From positions 1 to 5,067 of the forward strand of contig CAAGLS010000111.1 of the NCBI GenBank assembly GCA_900770845.1: a DNA stretch of 5,067 nucleotides, read 5' to 3'. A program made the translations under genes and the position numbers. The notes below the pieces were generated by a model. That model was given only the letters and a program-made list of their open reading frames with translations, ran no database searches and was not told where the DNA came from. This DNA is from an uncultured Prevotella sp. (lineage in GTDB: Bacteria > Bacteroidota > Bacteroidia > Bacteroidales > Bacteroidaceae). Shown here piece after piece: positions 1 through 5,027 of the stretch (position 1 is the stretch's first letter; each line of letters begins with the position of its first letter).

Positions 1-1
1 C

Positions 2-157
2 AGAAAAAACAGTGAGCCTGAAGAGAAGTTGCAACAGATATACGATGCGCTTGGCATCACACCCAACCCACGAGGTACATTGGTGACGGTAAAATCCGTG
101 GGGGCCCAAAAACCACCTCCGAAAAAAATCGAGTCTGAAAATCAATTAGTTACATAA
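2..157 (+). CDS. C-terminal end of a truncated gene, possibly a transposase
   Basis: An open frame enters from the left window edge and ends at TAA (155-157), leaving 51 codons with no start in view. The visible tail contains EEKLQQIYDALGI, a basic proline-rich stretch (QKPPPKK) and ends in NQLVT. A short helical 'IYDALGI' segment followed by a low-complexity basic tail resembles my recollection of the C-termini of IS4/IS1634-type transposases in Bacteroidales, but no catalytic residue lies in the window, so this is only a suggestion. The frame is clean and uses ordinary codons, which supports real coding. A weak hairpin (AACCC 161-165 with GGGTT 174-178) followed by a T-rich stretch lies just past the stop and could end its transcript. 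It could equally be the end of any other protein. Confidence 0.45.
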   Translation, partial: RKNSEPEEKLQQIYDALGITPNPRGTLVTVKSVGAQKPPPKKIESENQLVT

Positions 158-275
158 CCAAACCCTGCAATGTGGGTTAACTCATTTTATTGTAGAAAAA
201 ATAAAATATTGCGCATTTGGTAAACATTTCATAGAAAAAAGATATAATAAATTTCTTTTTTAAGATTGTTTTGTT

Positions 276-283
276 TATATTTG
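276..283 (+). promoter_or_regulatory. Possible Bacteroidetes -7 promoter box
   Basis: TATATTTG matches the Bacteroidetes -7 consensus TAnnTTTG exactly. No TTTG lies at the expected distance upstream (about 19-21 bases), so the -33 element is missing or weak. A transcript from about 290 would run into the 415-451 hairpin without crossing a convincing gene, which would suit a short non-coding RNA. The surrounding sequence is AT-rich and such matches arise by chance. Confidence 0.22.
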
Positions 284-414
284 CAAATGAAATGAAAGGT
301 GGAAATTAAATGTAACTTGTAAGAGGAATGAATCTGTCGTGTTCAACAGATGGAATCAATATTATTGGCTTTTATCAAGCATTTAGTTTTCAATAGGTGG
401 TTTTTATAAGGTAA

Positions 415-451
415 AACCCCAACGAGTGTAGTGATACTGTTCGTTGGGGTT
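415..451 (-). terminator. Intrinsic terminator of the pepD-lipoprotein operon, possibly bidirectional
   Basis: A perfect 11-bp inverted repeat: AACCCCAACGA (415-425) pairs with TCGTTGGGGTT (441-451) around a 15-base loop, which can close further through GTA/TAC (428-430 with 435-437). Read leftward, the stem is followed by a T run (GGGGTTTTAC), as expected of a Rho-independent terminator. It lies about 50 bases beyond the stop of the leftward lipoprotein gene. Read rightward, the tail is GGGGTTGTTT, so it could also stop transcription arriving from the left. Confidence 0.75.
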
Positions 452-499
452 GTTTCGTCTCCTTGGCGAGCATAGAGCAGGTTCTAAACAGAGCCGACC

Positions 500-877
500 T
501 CAATAGTTCTTGACCACCACAATTCCGTTCACTTCCCTGTCAAAATAGAAAGTCTGCTGTCGGAGCGTGGAATCGTTTTGTGTGCGGTATCTGACATTCA
601 TAAACCGCAGGGTGGGGGAGGGCTTCTGTGTGAAAGTGACACCTTTCTTGAGAAGAGGGATGGAGTGGGCTTCCTTTCGAAGTTCGTCCACGATACTGTC
701 GTTTAGCCTCGTCGTGCTGTCAAGCGGGGAGCAGACCACGTCGGTCACTTTCACCGTGTCGGCCATGTTGCTCTCCATGAAATCGTCGACCAGACTTTTG
801 GCCTTACTGCTGTCGCTGCAAGAGCAAATCATCACCGCTGCCAGGGCGGTGATGATGATTTGCAGTAGTGTCCTCAT
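500..877 (-). CDS. Small hypothetical lipoprotein, translationally coupled to pepD
   Basis: A 125-residue predicted lipoprotein of unknown function. The ATG at 877-875 is preferred over the upstream in-frame ATG at 922 for two reasons: it gives a clean signal peptide (MRTLL, then a hydrophobic stretch to about residue 17), and its first base overlaps the pepD stop (TAATG). The lipobox is I17-C18-S19-C20, with Cys20 the likely lipidated residue. The mature protein begins CSDSSKAK; a Ser/Asp start after the cysteine resembles the surface-export signal of some Bacteroidetes lipoproteins, so the protein sits in the outer membrane, perhaps facing out (inference). The rest (residues 27-125) is a small soluble domain with predicted helices at 27-37 and 60-70, then a strand-rich end (90-125: RFMNVRYRTQ, QQTFYFD, GIVVVKNY). 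A beta-rich fold resembling NTF2-like or cystatin-like small domains is possible but unproven. Co-transcription with pepD does not by itself indicate a role in peptide use. Confidence 0.8.
   Translation of the reverse strand: MRTLLQIIITALAAVMICSCSDSSKAKSLVDDFMESNMADTVKVTDVVCSPLDSTTRLNDSIVDELRKEAHSIPLLKKGVTFTQKPSPTLRFMNVRYRTQNDSTLRQQTFYFDREVNGIVVVKNY
824..863 (-). repeat. Hairpin over the signal-peptide codons of the lipoprotein gene
   Basis: GCAAATCATCACCGC (824-838) is complementary to 846-863, which carries the same sequence in reverse with one extra GAT triplet. In the leftward mRNA this makes a 15-bp stem with a 3-base bulge and a 7-base loop, starting 14 bases after the A of the coupled ATG. 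Part of it follows from coding Ile-Ile-Ile and Val-Met-Ile with ATC and ATG/ATT codons. Confidence 0.6.
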
Positions 878-2334
878 TAATTCTCGGGAATGTTCTTGAG
901 AATCTCCAACAAGTGGTCCCAAACCATCTGTACGGTGGGAATGTGGAGGCTCTCGTCAGGGGTGTGGACGTAGCGGAGCGTAGGCCCGAAGCTCACCATG
1001 TCGAGGTCGGGATATTTCTCCGAGAAGAGTCCGCACTCCAGTCCGGCGTGGATGCCCTTGACGACGGGATCCTTGTGGAAGAGCTTCTTGTAGGCGTCTA
1101 CGGTGATCTTCACCAACTTGGAGTTGGGATTCATCTTCCAGGCTGGATAACCGTCGTTCTGAATCACGTCTGCGCCGGCAAGCTCGAAGCAAGCCTTCAC
1201 GCTGTTGGCCATGTTCCTCAAGTTGCTCATCACGTTGGAGCGCTGGCTGGAGACCACCGTGACCTTGTCGTCTTCCGACTGTACGCTGGCAATGTTGCTT
1301 GAGGTCTCAACCATCCAGGCCAAAGCCTCGTCCTGGCACATGGCCAGCACGCCATTGTCGACGGCCTGCACAGCCTTGATGAGGTTGGAGGAGGTTGTCT
1401 TGTCCATCACCTTTTGTGCGTCGGCCGAAACGAGATTCCAGACCATGTTGGTGTCTGTCACATGATATTCATCCTCCACATCCTTTGAGAACACGTTGAA
1501 GTCGGCCTTCACCTCATCCTTTTTGTCGGCGGGAATGGCGAAGACCACCTTTCCGTCGCGGGGGATGGCGTTGTGCATACGGCCAGAGTTCCACTGGGCA
1601 AGCCGCAGGTCCATCTTGGTCTGCTCATTGTAGAGGAAGCGGCCTAAAATCTTGATGGCGTTGGCGCGCTTCTTGTTGATGTCGTCGCCAGAGTGTCCAC
1701 CGAGAAGCCCCTTGAGCGAAGCCTCCATGAAGAAGTATCCCGCGGGAGCCTCCTCGCGCTTGGGATGGAACACGGCTGTGGTGTTGATGCCTCCGGCGCA
1801 GGAAATGAAGATCTGTCCTTCGTCCTCAGAGTCGAGATTGATCAGGTATTTGCCACTCATGAACCCGGCCTTCATGCCAAAGGCGCCCGTAAGCCCCGTC
1901 TCCTCGTCGCGTGTGAACACGCACTCTATCGGTCCGTGCTCGATGTCGTCAGAGTCGAGGATGGCCAACTCGATGGCGTCGCCGATGCCATCGTCGGCGC
2001 CAAGAGTGGTTCCCTTGGCTTTCAGCCAATCGCCGTCAACGTAGGTCTGGATCGGGTCGTTGTAGAAGTCGATGTCCACATCCACCAGCTTGTCGCAAAC
2101 CATGTCCATGTGGCTCTGCAGAATCGTAGTGGCTCGATTCTCATAGCCTTTCGTGGCCGGCTTCTTAATCAGCACGTTGCCGGTTTCGTCGACCTTAGTT
2201 TCCAATCCGTGGTCTTTACCAAACTGTTTCAGATAGGCAATCATCTTCTCCTCGTGCTTGGAAGGACGGGGAATCTGATTGATTTTAGCAAATTGCTCAA
2301 AAACGCGAGCAGGTTTTAAAACGTTGTTACTCAT
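877..2334 (-). CDS. pepD: Aminoacyl-histidine dipeptidase (M20C metallopeptidase)
   Basis: Cytosolic dipeptidase of peptidase family M20C; relatives cleave Xaa-His and many other unblocked dipeptides using two metal ions, usually zinc. The product has 485 residues, the usual family length. The metal-site residues appear in the family order: His75 and Asp77 in QSHMDMV, bridging Asp114 in LGADDGIG, Glu144 (general base) and Glu145 in RDEETGLTGA, Asp168 in LINLDSED, and His457 in RYVHTPDESLHI. His214 in GGHSGDDI lies in the lid domain and contributes to the site across the dimer in this family. The catalytic domain is thus split (about 1-185 and 385-485) around a lid. No signal peptide is present. 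The ATG at 2334 begins directly at the family N-terminus; the leader is A/T-rich with no Shine-Dalgarno, and an inverted repeat (AAACAAT 2343-2349 with ATTGTTT 2352-2358) lies just before the start. First gene of the leftward operon; its likely role is recycling dipeptides from proteolysis. Confidence 0.96.
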   Translation of the reverse strand: MSNNVLKPARVFEQFAKINQIPRPSKHEEKMIAYLKQFGKDHGLETKVDETGNVLIKKPATKGYENRATTILQSHMDMVCDKLVDVDIDFYNDPIQTYVDGDWLKAKGTTLGADDGIGDAIELAILDSDDIEHGPIECVFTRDEETGLTGAFGMKAGFMSGKYLINLDSEDEGQIFISCAGGINTTAVFHPKREEAPAGYFFMEASLKGLLGGHSGDDINKKRANAIKILGRFLYNEQTKMDLRLAQWNSGRMHNAIPRDGKVVFAIPADKKDEVKADFNVFSKDVEDEYHVTDTNMVWNLVSADAQKVMDKTTSSNLIKAVQAVDNGVLAMCQDEALAWMVETSSNIASVQSEDDKVTVVSSQRSNVMSNLRNMANSVKACFELAGADVIQNDGYPAWKMNPNSKLVKITVDAYKKLFHKDPVVKGIHAGLECGLFSEKYPDLDMVSFGPTLRYVHTPDESLHIPTVQMVWDHLLEILKNIPEN

Positions 2335-2374
2335 GTTATAAAAAACAATTTATTGTTTAATAGTTGTCTAAAAT

Positions 2375-2405
2375 TTTGTTTTCTTAATGATTTCCACTAT
2401 CTTTG
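2375..2405 (+). promoter_or_regulatory. Promoter of the rightward operon (small membrane protein-ompH-nth-DUF2461)
   Basis: TTTG at 2375-2378 and TATCTTTG at 2398-2405 are separated by 19 bases, matching the Bacteroidetes primary-sigma pattern of a -33 TTTG and a -7 TAnnTTTG. Transcription should start near 2411, giving a leader of about 36 bases before the ATG at 2448. This is the only full match in the gap, and no other promoter is evident before nth because the downstream genes are closely packed. Confidence 0.7.
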
Positions 2406-2432
2406 CACATTGAAATCGTGCATCATCAATTG

Positions 2433-2440
2433 CAAAGATA
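2433..2440 (-). promoter_or_regulatory. Likely -7 box of the leftward pepD operon
   Basis: Read leftward this is TATCTTTG, again an exact TAnnTTTG box, predicting a start near 2426 and a leader of about 90 bases before pepD. The position where a -33 element would sit (around 2460-2463) reads GAAG on the minus strand, so only the -7 half is convincing. It is the mirror image of the rightward box: TATCTTTGCA (2398-2407) and TGCAAAGATA (2431-2440) form a perfect 10-bp inverted repeat. An operator dyad is an alternative reading. Confidence 0.5.
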
Positions 2441-2447
2441 ACAAAAA

Positions 2448-2654
2448 ATGATTTATACTCTTCTTTTCAGCGTGTTAATAATTGCTATAAGTTTGGCATT
2501 GCTCTGCATCAAGATGATTTTGCAGAAGAAAGGCCGCTTCTCTTCGTTCCACATCCACGACAGCGAGGCCATGAAGGAGCGTGGCATCCACTGTGTGGTG
2601 GACCAGGACAGGGAAGAGCGCGTGAAGGCTGAGAGGAAGACCATGATGGAATAA
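2448..2654 (+). CDS. Small single-pass membrane protein of unknown function
   Basis: A 68-residue protein beginning with a hydrophobic segment (about residues 2-24, MIYTLLFSVLI...LLCIKMIL), a basic stretch KKGR (27-30), and a soluble tail with FSSFHIHDSEAMKERGIHC (31-49) and DQDREERVKAERK (52-64). The positive charges after the membrane segment suggest an outside N-terminus and a cytoplasmic tail. The pattern 'membrane helix, K-G-R/K-F, HI, alternating residues, M-R/K-E-R-G-I-x-C' resembles small proteins I recall from many Bacteroidales, so it is probably a conserved but uncharacterised family; no function can be assigned. It is the first gene of the rightward operon, with an A-rich leader (ACAAAAAATG) and no Shine-Dalgarno, and its stop is 21 bases before the next gene. 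His35, His37, His48, Cys20 and Cys49 are visible, but there is no recognisable metal motif. Confidence 0.8.
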   Translation: MIYTLLFSVLIIAISLALLCIKMILQKKGRFSSFHIHDSEAMKERGIHCVVDQDREERVKAERKTMME

Positions 2655-2675
2655 TCAATACAAAAAACAATTTAT

Positions 2676-3290
2676 ATGAGAAAGAAAATTCTTATTGCCT
2701 CACTCTTTGCCGCAGCGGCAATGGTGTCGTTGTCGTCTTGCGACAAGTCGGGCGAGAAGGTGAATTCCAATGCCGGGGTGAAGGCTCCAGAAAGTATGAA
2801 AATCGCATACGTGGAGAGCGACTCCATCGACAGCCTGTACCAATTCAGCAAGGATTGCCGCGCGTTGCTTACCAAGAAGCAGCAGAACATAGAGAATACG
2901 CTCAACGCCAAGGGCGAGGCCTTCCAAAACGCCTACCAGAATTTTGTGCAGAAGGCACAGACCAACCAGCTCACTCAAGAGCAAGGACAGGCCCAGCAGG
3001 CCGCCCTCCAGCGCCAGCAGCAGCAGTTGCAGGAACTCAGCGGCCGCCTGCAGGCCGAACTCCAGAATGAGACCGCAGAGTATGCCAAGGCCATCAACGA
3101 TTCCGTGCAGAACTACCTCAAGGTGTTCAACAAGGACCACAAGTATGGACTTATCTTCCTCAAGGTTGGCAACAACCTGCTCTATGCCGACAAGGCCTAC
3201 GACATCACACAGGATGTGTTGGCCGGCTTGAACAAGGCCTACAAGAAGAAGCCCGCCGCAACTGACAAGACCGACAAGAAAGCAAAATGA
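2676..3290 (+). CDS. OmpH/Skp-family periplasmic chaperone, lipoprotein form
   Basis: A 204-residue OmpH/Skp-like protein. Skp relatives hold unfolded outer-membrane proteins in the periplasm using a trimer of long helical 'tentacles'. Here residues 1-22 form a lipoprotein signal (MRKKILI, hydrophobic core, lipobox L19-S20-S21-C22), so it should be anchored by lipid rather than soluble as in E. coli; Asp23 after the cysteine would favour inner-membrane retention by the E. coli rule, which may not apply here. A linker precedes the family's first strand, KIAYVESDSI (42-51). Residues about 58-147 are a long charged, Gln-rich coiled coil (QAQQAALQRQQQQLQ at 106-119). The C-terminal strand region YGLIFLKVGNNLLYADKAYDIT (157-178) is typical of the family. 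The end is a Lys/Asp-rich tail. The start is fixed by the signal peptide; the leader is AAAAAACAATTTAT with no Shine-Dalgarno. The stop overlaps the nth start by 4 bases. Confidence 0.92.
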   Translation: MRKKILIASLFAAAAMVSLSSCDKSGEKVNSNAGVKAPESMKIAYVESDSIDSLYQFSKDCRALLTKKQQNIENTLNAKGEAFQNAYQNFVQKAQTNQLTQEQGQAQQAALQRQQQQLQELSGRLQAELQNETAEYAKAINDSVQNYLKVFNKDHKYGLIFLKVGNNLLYADKAYDITQDVLAGLNKAYKKKPAATDKTDKKAK

Positions 3291-3937
3291 CGCGTAAGGA
3301 ACGCTATCAATACATTATTGACTATTTTAAAAAACAACTGCCAAATGTATCTACTGAACTACAATTTGGCAGTTGTTTTCAGTTATTGTGTGCCACTCTG
3401 CTCTCTGCCCAATGCACCGACAAGCGCATCAACCAGATCACACCCGCCCTCTTTGCCCGTTTTCCAGATGCCAAGGCCATGGCCCAGGCTGGGCCGGAAG
3501 ACGTGTTTGAATACGTGAAGAGCGTGAGTTATCCAAATGCCAAATCGCAGCACTTGGTGGAGATGGCGCGCAAGCTTGTGGAGGATTTCGACGGAATAGT
3601 CCCCGACAACGAGAAGGATCTCACCTCGCTTCCAGGAGTTGGGCGCAAGACTGCAAACGTGGTGATGGCCGTCTGGTATGGCAAAGCCCGCATCGCCGTG
3701 GACACCCATGTATATCGGGTTTCGCACCGGCTCGGTCTGGTTCCAGACAAGGCCAACACGCCACTGAAAGTGGAAGAGGAGCTGATGCGCCATATCCCGG
3801 AGCAATACGTGAGCGACGCCCATCACTGGCTGCTGCTCCACGGCCGATATGTATGCAAGAGTGCCAAACCGCTTTGCGACAAGTGTCAATTCAATGAAAT
3901 CTGTCCCCATAAAATCAAAAACAGCAAACTGAGATGA
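3287..3937 (+). CDS. nth: Endonuclease III, DNA N-glycosylase/AP lyase
   Basis: Base-excision repair enzyme that removes oxidised pyrimidines and cuts the abasic site by beta-elimination. The 216-residue protein is close to the usual length (211 in E. coli). Visible landmarks are LLSAQCTDKRIN (38-49), the helix-hairpin-helix LPGVGRKTANVV (115-126) with catalytic Lys121, the catalytic Asp139 in AVDTHVYRV, and a C-terminal [4Fe-4S] loop with Cys190, Cys197, Cys200 and Cys206 in the canonical C-X6-C-X2-C-X5-C spacing. All key residues are intact. The ATG overlaps the ompH stop as ATGA, and its own stop overlaps the next gene the same way, so translation is probably coupled along the operon. Codons 5-31 are noticeably more A/T-rich than the rest of the gene and contain a perfect 16-bp inverted repeat (3331-3379), yet the encoded residues still match the family (TELQFGSCFQLL), so the reading frame is real there. 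Confidence 0.97.
   Translation: MTRKERYQYIIDYFKKQLPNVSTELQFGSCFQLLCATLLSAQCTDKRINQITPALFARFPDAKAMAQAGPEDVFEYVKSVSYPNAKSQHLVEMARKLVEDFDGIVPDNEKDLTSLPGVGRKTANVVMAVWYGKARIAVDTHVYRVSHRLGLVPDKANTPLKVEEELMRHIPEQYVSDAHHWLLLHGRYVCKSAKPLCDKCQFNEICPHKIKNSKLR
3331..3379 (+). repeat. Perfect 16-bp inverted repeat inside nth, terminator- or attenuator-like
   Basis: AAAACAACTGCCAAAT (3331-3346) is exactly complementary to ATTTGGCAGTTGTTTT (3364-3379), with a 17-base loop that can pair three more bases (GTA 3347-3349 with TAC 3360-3362). The stem is flanked by an A run on the left (3329-3334) and ends in TTTT on the right, the usual appearance of an intrinsic, possibly bidirectional, terminator. It covers codons 15-31 of nth, starting about 40 bases beyond the ompH stop. 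The overlapping ompH and nth genes leave no other room for a terminator after ompH. Stem GC is low (5 of 16 pairs), so any termination would be partial. Confidence 0.75.
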
Positions 3938-4650
3938 ATGCCAAACGAATCATGTCCTTTCTGGCCGAGGTGGCGGCCAACAACAACCGTGAATGGTTTC
4001 ATGCGCACAAAGACGAGTATCTGGCGTGCAAAGAGGATTTTGAGAACGGTATAGACCAGCTCATTCGGGCAATTTCCCTGTCCGACCCCTCTGTGGCCCA
4101 CCTTACGGCAAAGGATTGTGTCTACCGTTTCTATCGCGACATCCGCTTCTCTCCCGACAAGTCGCCTTATAAGCGCCACTTTGGGGCTTACATCTGCGCC
4201 AAGGGGAAGAAGAGTTTCTATGGTGGATATTATGTCCATCTTCAGCCTGGCAATTGTCTGGTCTCCATGGGAGCCTACACGTTGCCAACAAACATCCTCA
4301 CCTCATGCCGCAATGAGATCATGGTCAACACCGACGAATGGCTGAAAGCTGTGGCCAATCCAGCATTCCTTGAGATGTATGGACGTCCAGGCGAAGGAGC
4401 GTGGGATGGCGAGGGCGTGGCTTCAGACAGGGGCTTCGGTCTTTCGATGCTGAAGAAAGCTCCCAAGGGATTTCCCGCCGACTATGAACATGTTGATTAC
4501 TTGAAATTGAAGGACTACACGGTGTGGCGACGTGTCGGTGACAGCTTTTATGGACAGTGCGACTGGATAGAACAAGCCTGCCAGATGTTCAAGGTGGCCA
4601 GACCCATGATGGATTTTGTCAACTCTGTCATCGGCGACTATGTAGACTGA
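3934..4650 (+). CDS. DUF2461 / TIGR02453 family protein
   Basis: A 238-residue cytosolic protein of the widespread DUF2461 family, whose biochemical function is not established. Family hallmarks are NNNREWFHAHKDEY (16-29), the strongly conserved block RFYRDIRFSPDKSPYKRHFG (65-84), the strand pair GGYYVHLQPGNCLVSMGAY (97-115), and KAPKGFPADYEHVDYLKLKD (175-194), followed by a C-terminal helical segment. Length is normal for the family and no signal peptide or membrane segment is seen. The ATG at 3934 overlaps the nth stop (ATGA); a second ATG at 3938 is out of frame. It is the last gene of the rightward operon. Coupling to nth might suggest a link to DNA repair, but that is guilt by association only. 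No clear intrinsic terminator follows; only a 5-bp GCCTA/TAGGC pairing (4673-4677 with 4704-4708) is visible. Confidence 0.93.
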   Translation: MNAKRIMSFLAEVAANNNREWFHAHKDEYLACKEDFENGIDQLIRAISLSDPSVAHLTAKDCVYRFYRDIRFSPDKSPYKRHFGAYICAKGKKSFYGGYYVHLQPGNCLVSMGAYTLPTNILTSCRNEIMVNTDEWLKAVANPAFLEMYGRPGEGAWDGEGVASDRGFGLSMLKKAPKGFPADYEHVDYLKLKDYTVWRRVGDSFYGQCDWIEQACQMFKVARPMMDFVNSVIGDYVD

Positions 4651-4726
4651 CGGTTTGACTGAGGATGTTTAAGCCTAAAAAAATATCTGTGAACATCAGG
4701 GAATAGGCGCATAAAATAAAATGGTT

Positions 4727-4900
4727 ATCCGCAAACGTCCAACTGCAGGGCTGTGCTTCGTGCCGGCTCTAAAACAATGTCGACCGCTTTCTAAAGTGTT
4801 TGGGGCATTTCTTAAGGGCTGGCGCGCGGCGCGGCCTCTGCACTCGGGAACGGTTCCCACTCCTGCAAGTTGCTGAAGTGTCGAGGGAATGTTTGCGGAT
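4727..4900. repeat. 174-bp segment bounded by 10-bp inverted repeats, possible small mobile or repetitive element
   Basis: ATCCGCAAAC (4727-4736) recurs inverted as GTTTGCGGAT (4891-4900), perfect over 10 bases. Just inside, CAACTGCAGG (4740-4749) is mirrored by CCTGCAAGTTG (4862-4872), differing by one extra base. Two nested inverted repeats in the same order are unlikely to be chance. The interior is more GC-rich than its flanks. No target-site duplication is evident: the flanking bases are GGTT on the left and TTTC on the right. A miniature transposable element, a chromosomal intergenic repeat or a folded RNA would all fit. Confidence 0.4.
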
Positions 4901-4965
4901 TTTCATATATTCCGTCAAGACGGGGAGGGGGAAACTATGTTCAAGAATAATGTGGGTTACAAACG

Positions 4966-5027
4966 ATGCGCCTCCCCCACACAATACCCTTGCTATCTGC
5001 TTGGGTGGCTTGTGGGAGGAGACGCAT
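4966..5027. repeat. Long imperfect hairpin, unknown role
   Basis: ATGCGCCTCCCCCACA (4966-4981) pairs with TGTGGGAGGAGACGCAT (5011-5027): 15 base pairs interrupted by one C/A mismatch and one bulged A. Inside it, ACCC (4986-4989) pairs with GGGT (5003-5006), then GC (4992-4993) with GC (4999-5000), closing on a 5-base loop. There is no T run after it on the plus strand (ATTGTTCTGC) or on the minus strand (GCATCGTTTG), so it is not a classic terminator. Confidence 0.55.

Larger units (their letters stand above)
158..499. other. AT-rich intergenic region between the truncated gene and the leftward operon
   Basis: About 340 bases with no credible protein gene. It is much richer in A and T than the flanking genes. 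It contains a weak hairpin just after the truncated gene, an AT-only inverted repeat (ATTTTATT 184-191 with AATAAAAT 200-207), one match to the Bacteroidetes -7 box (276-283), a small 6-bp hairpin (ATCTGT 332-337 with ACAGAT 346-351) and the strong terminator hairpin at 415-451. A 22-codon frame at 328-396 is present, but nothing supports its translation. If the left gene is a transposase, the right end of that element should lie in this gap; I could not identify its terminal repeat. Confidence 0.6.

Noticed and set aside
328..396. 22-codon rightward frame in the left intergenic region (begins MNLSC)
   Set aside because: Too short, no family resemblance, and the AGAGG before the ATG is too close to act as a ribosome binding site. 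It is best seen as chance.
878..922. Upstream extension of the lipoprotein gene to the ATG at 922
   Set aside because: It would add 15 polar residues before the signal peptide and overlap pepD by 46 bases. The ATG at 877 gives a standard lipoprotein signal and a TAATG coupling.
1693..2319. Long rightward frame of 208 codons opposite pepD
   Set aside because: It lies entirely antisense to a well-conserved pepD whose catalytic residues are all intact. The frame is a shadow of its codon bias.
2340..2675. 14-base direct repeat AAAAAACAATTTAT before ompH (2662-2675) and beside pepD (2340-2353)
   Set aside because: A simple A/T-rich leader sequence. The pepD copy is on the non-coding strand relative to its gene, so a shared function is unlikely.
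4846..4858. GGGAAC-G-GTTCCC dyad as an operator or terminator
   Set aside because: The single-base centre cannot form an RNA loop without opening pairs, no T run follows, and there is no adjacent promoter for it to regulate.
169..4959. 11-base repeat AATGTGGGTTA at 169-179 and 4949-4959, considered as element ends
   Set aside because: A match of this length is expected by chance in a window of about 5 kb, and the two copies share no flanking similarity.
4769..4984. Leftward 71-codon frame with an ATG
   Set aside because: It starts inside the left arm of the long hairpin, crosses the inverted-repeat segment, has a basic low-complexity composition (RVQRPRRAPALKKCPKHFRKR) without a recognisable domain, and lacks a promoter box. 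Long open frames are expected by chance in this GC-rich stretch.
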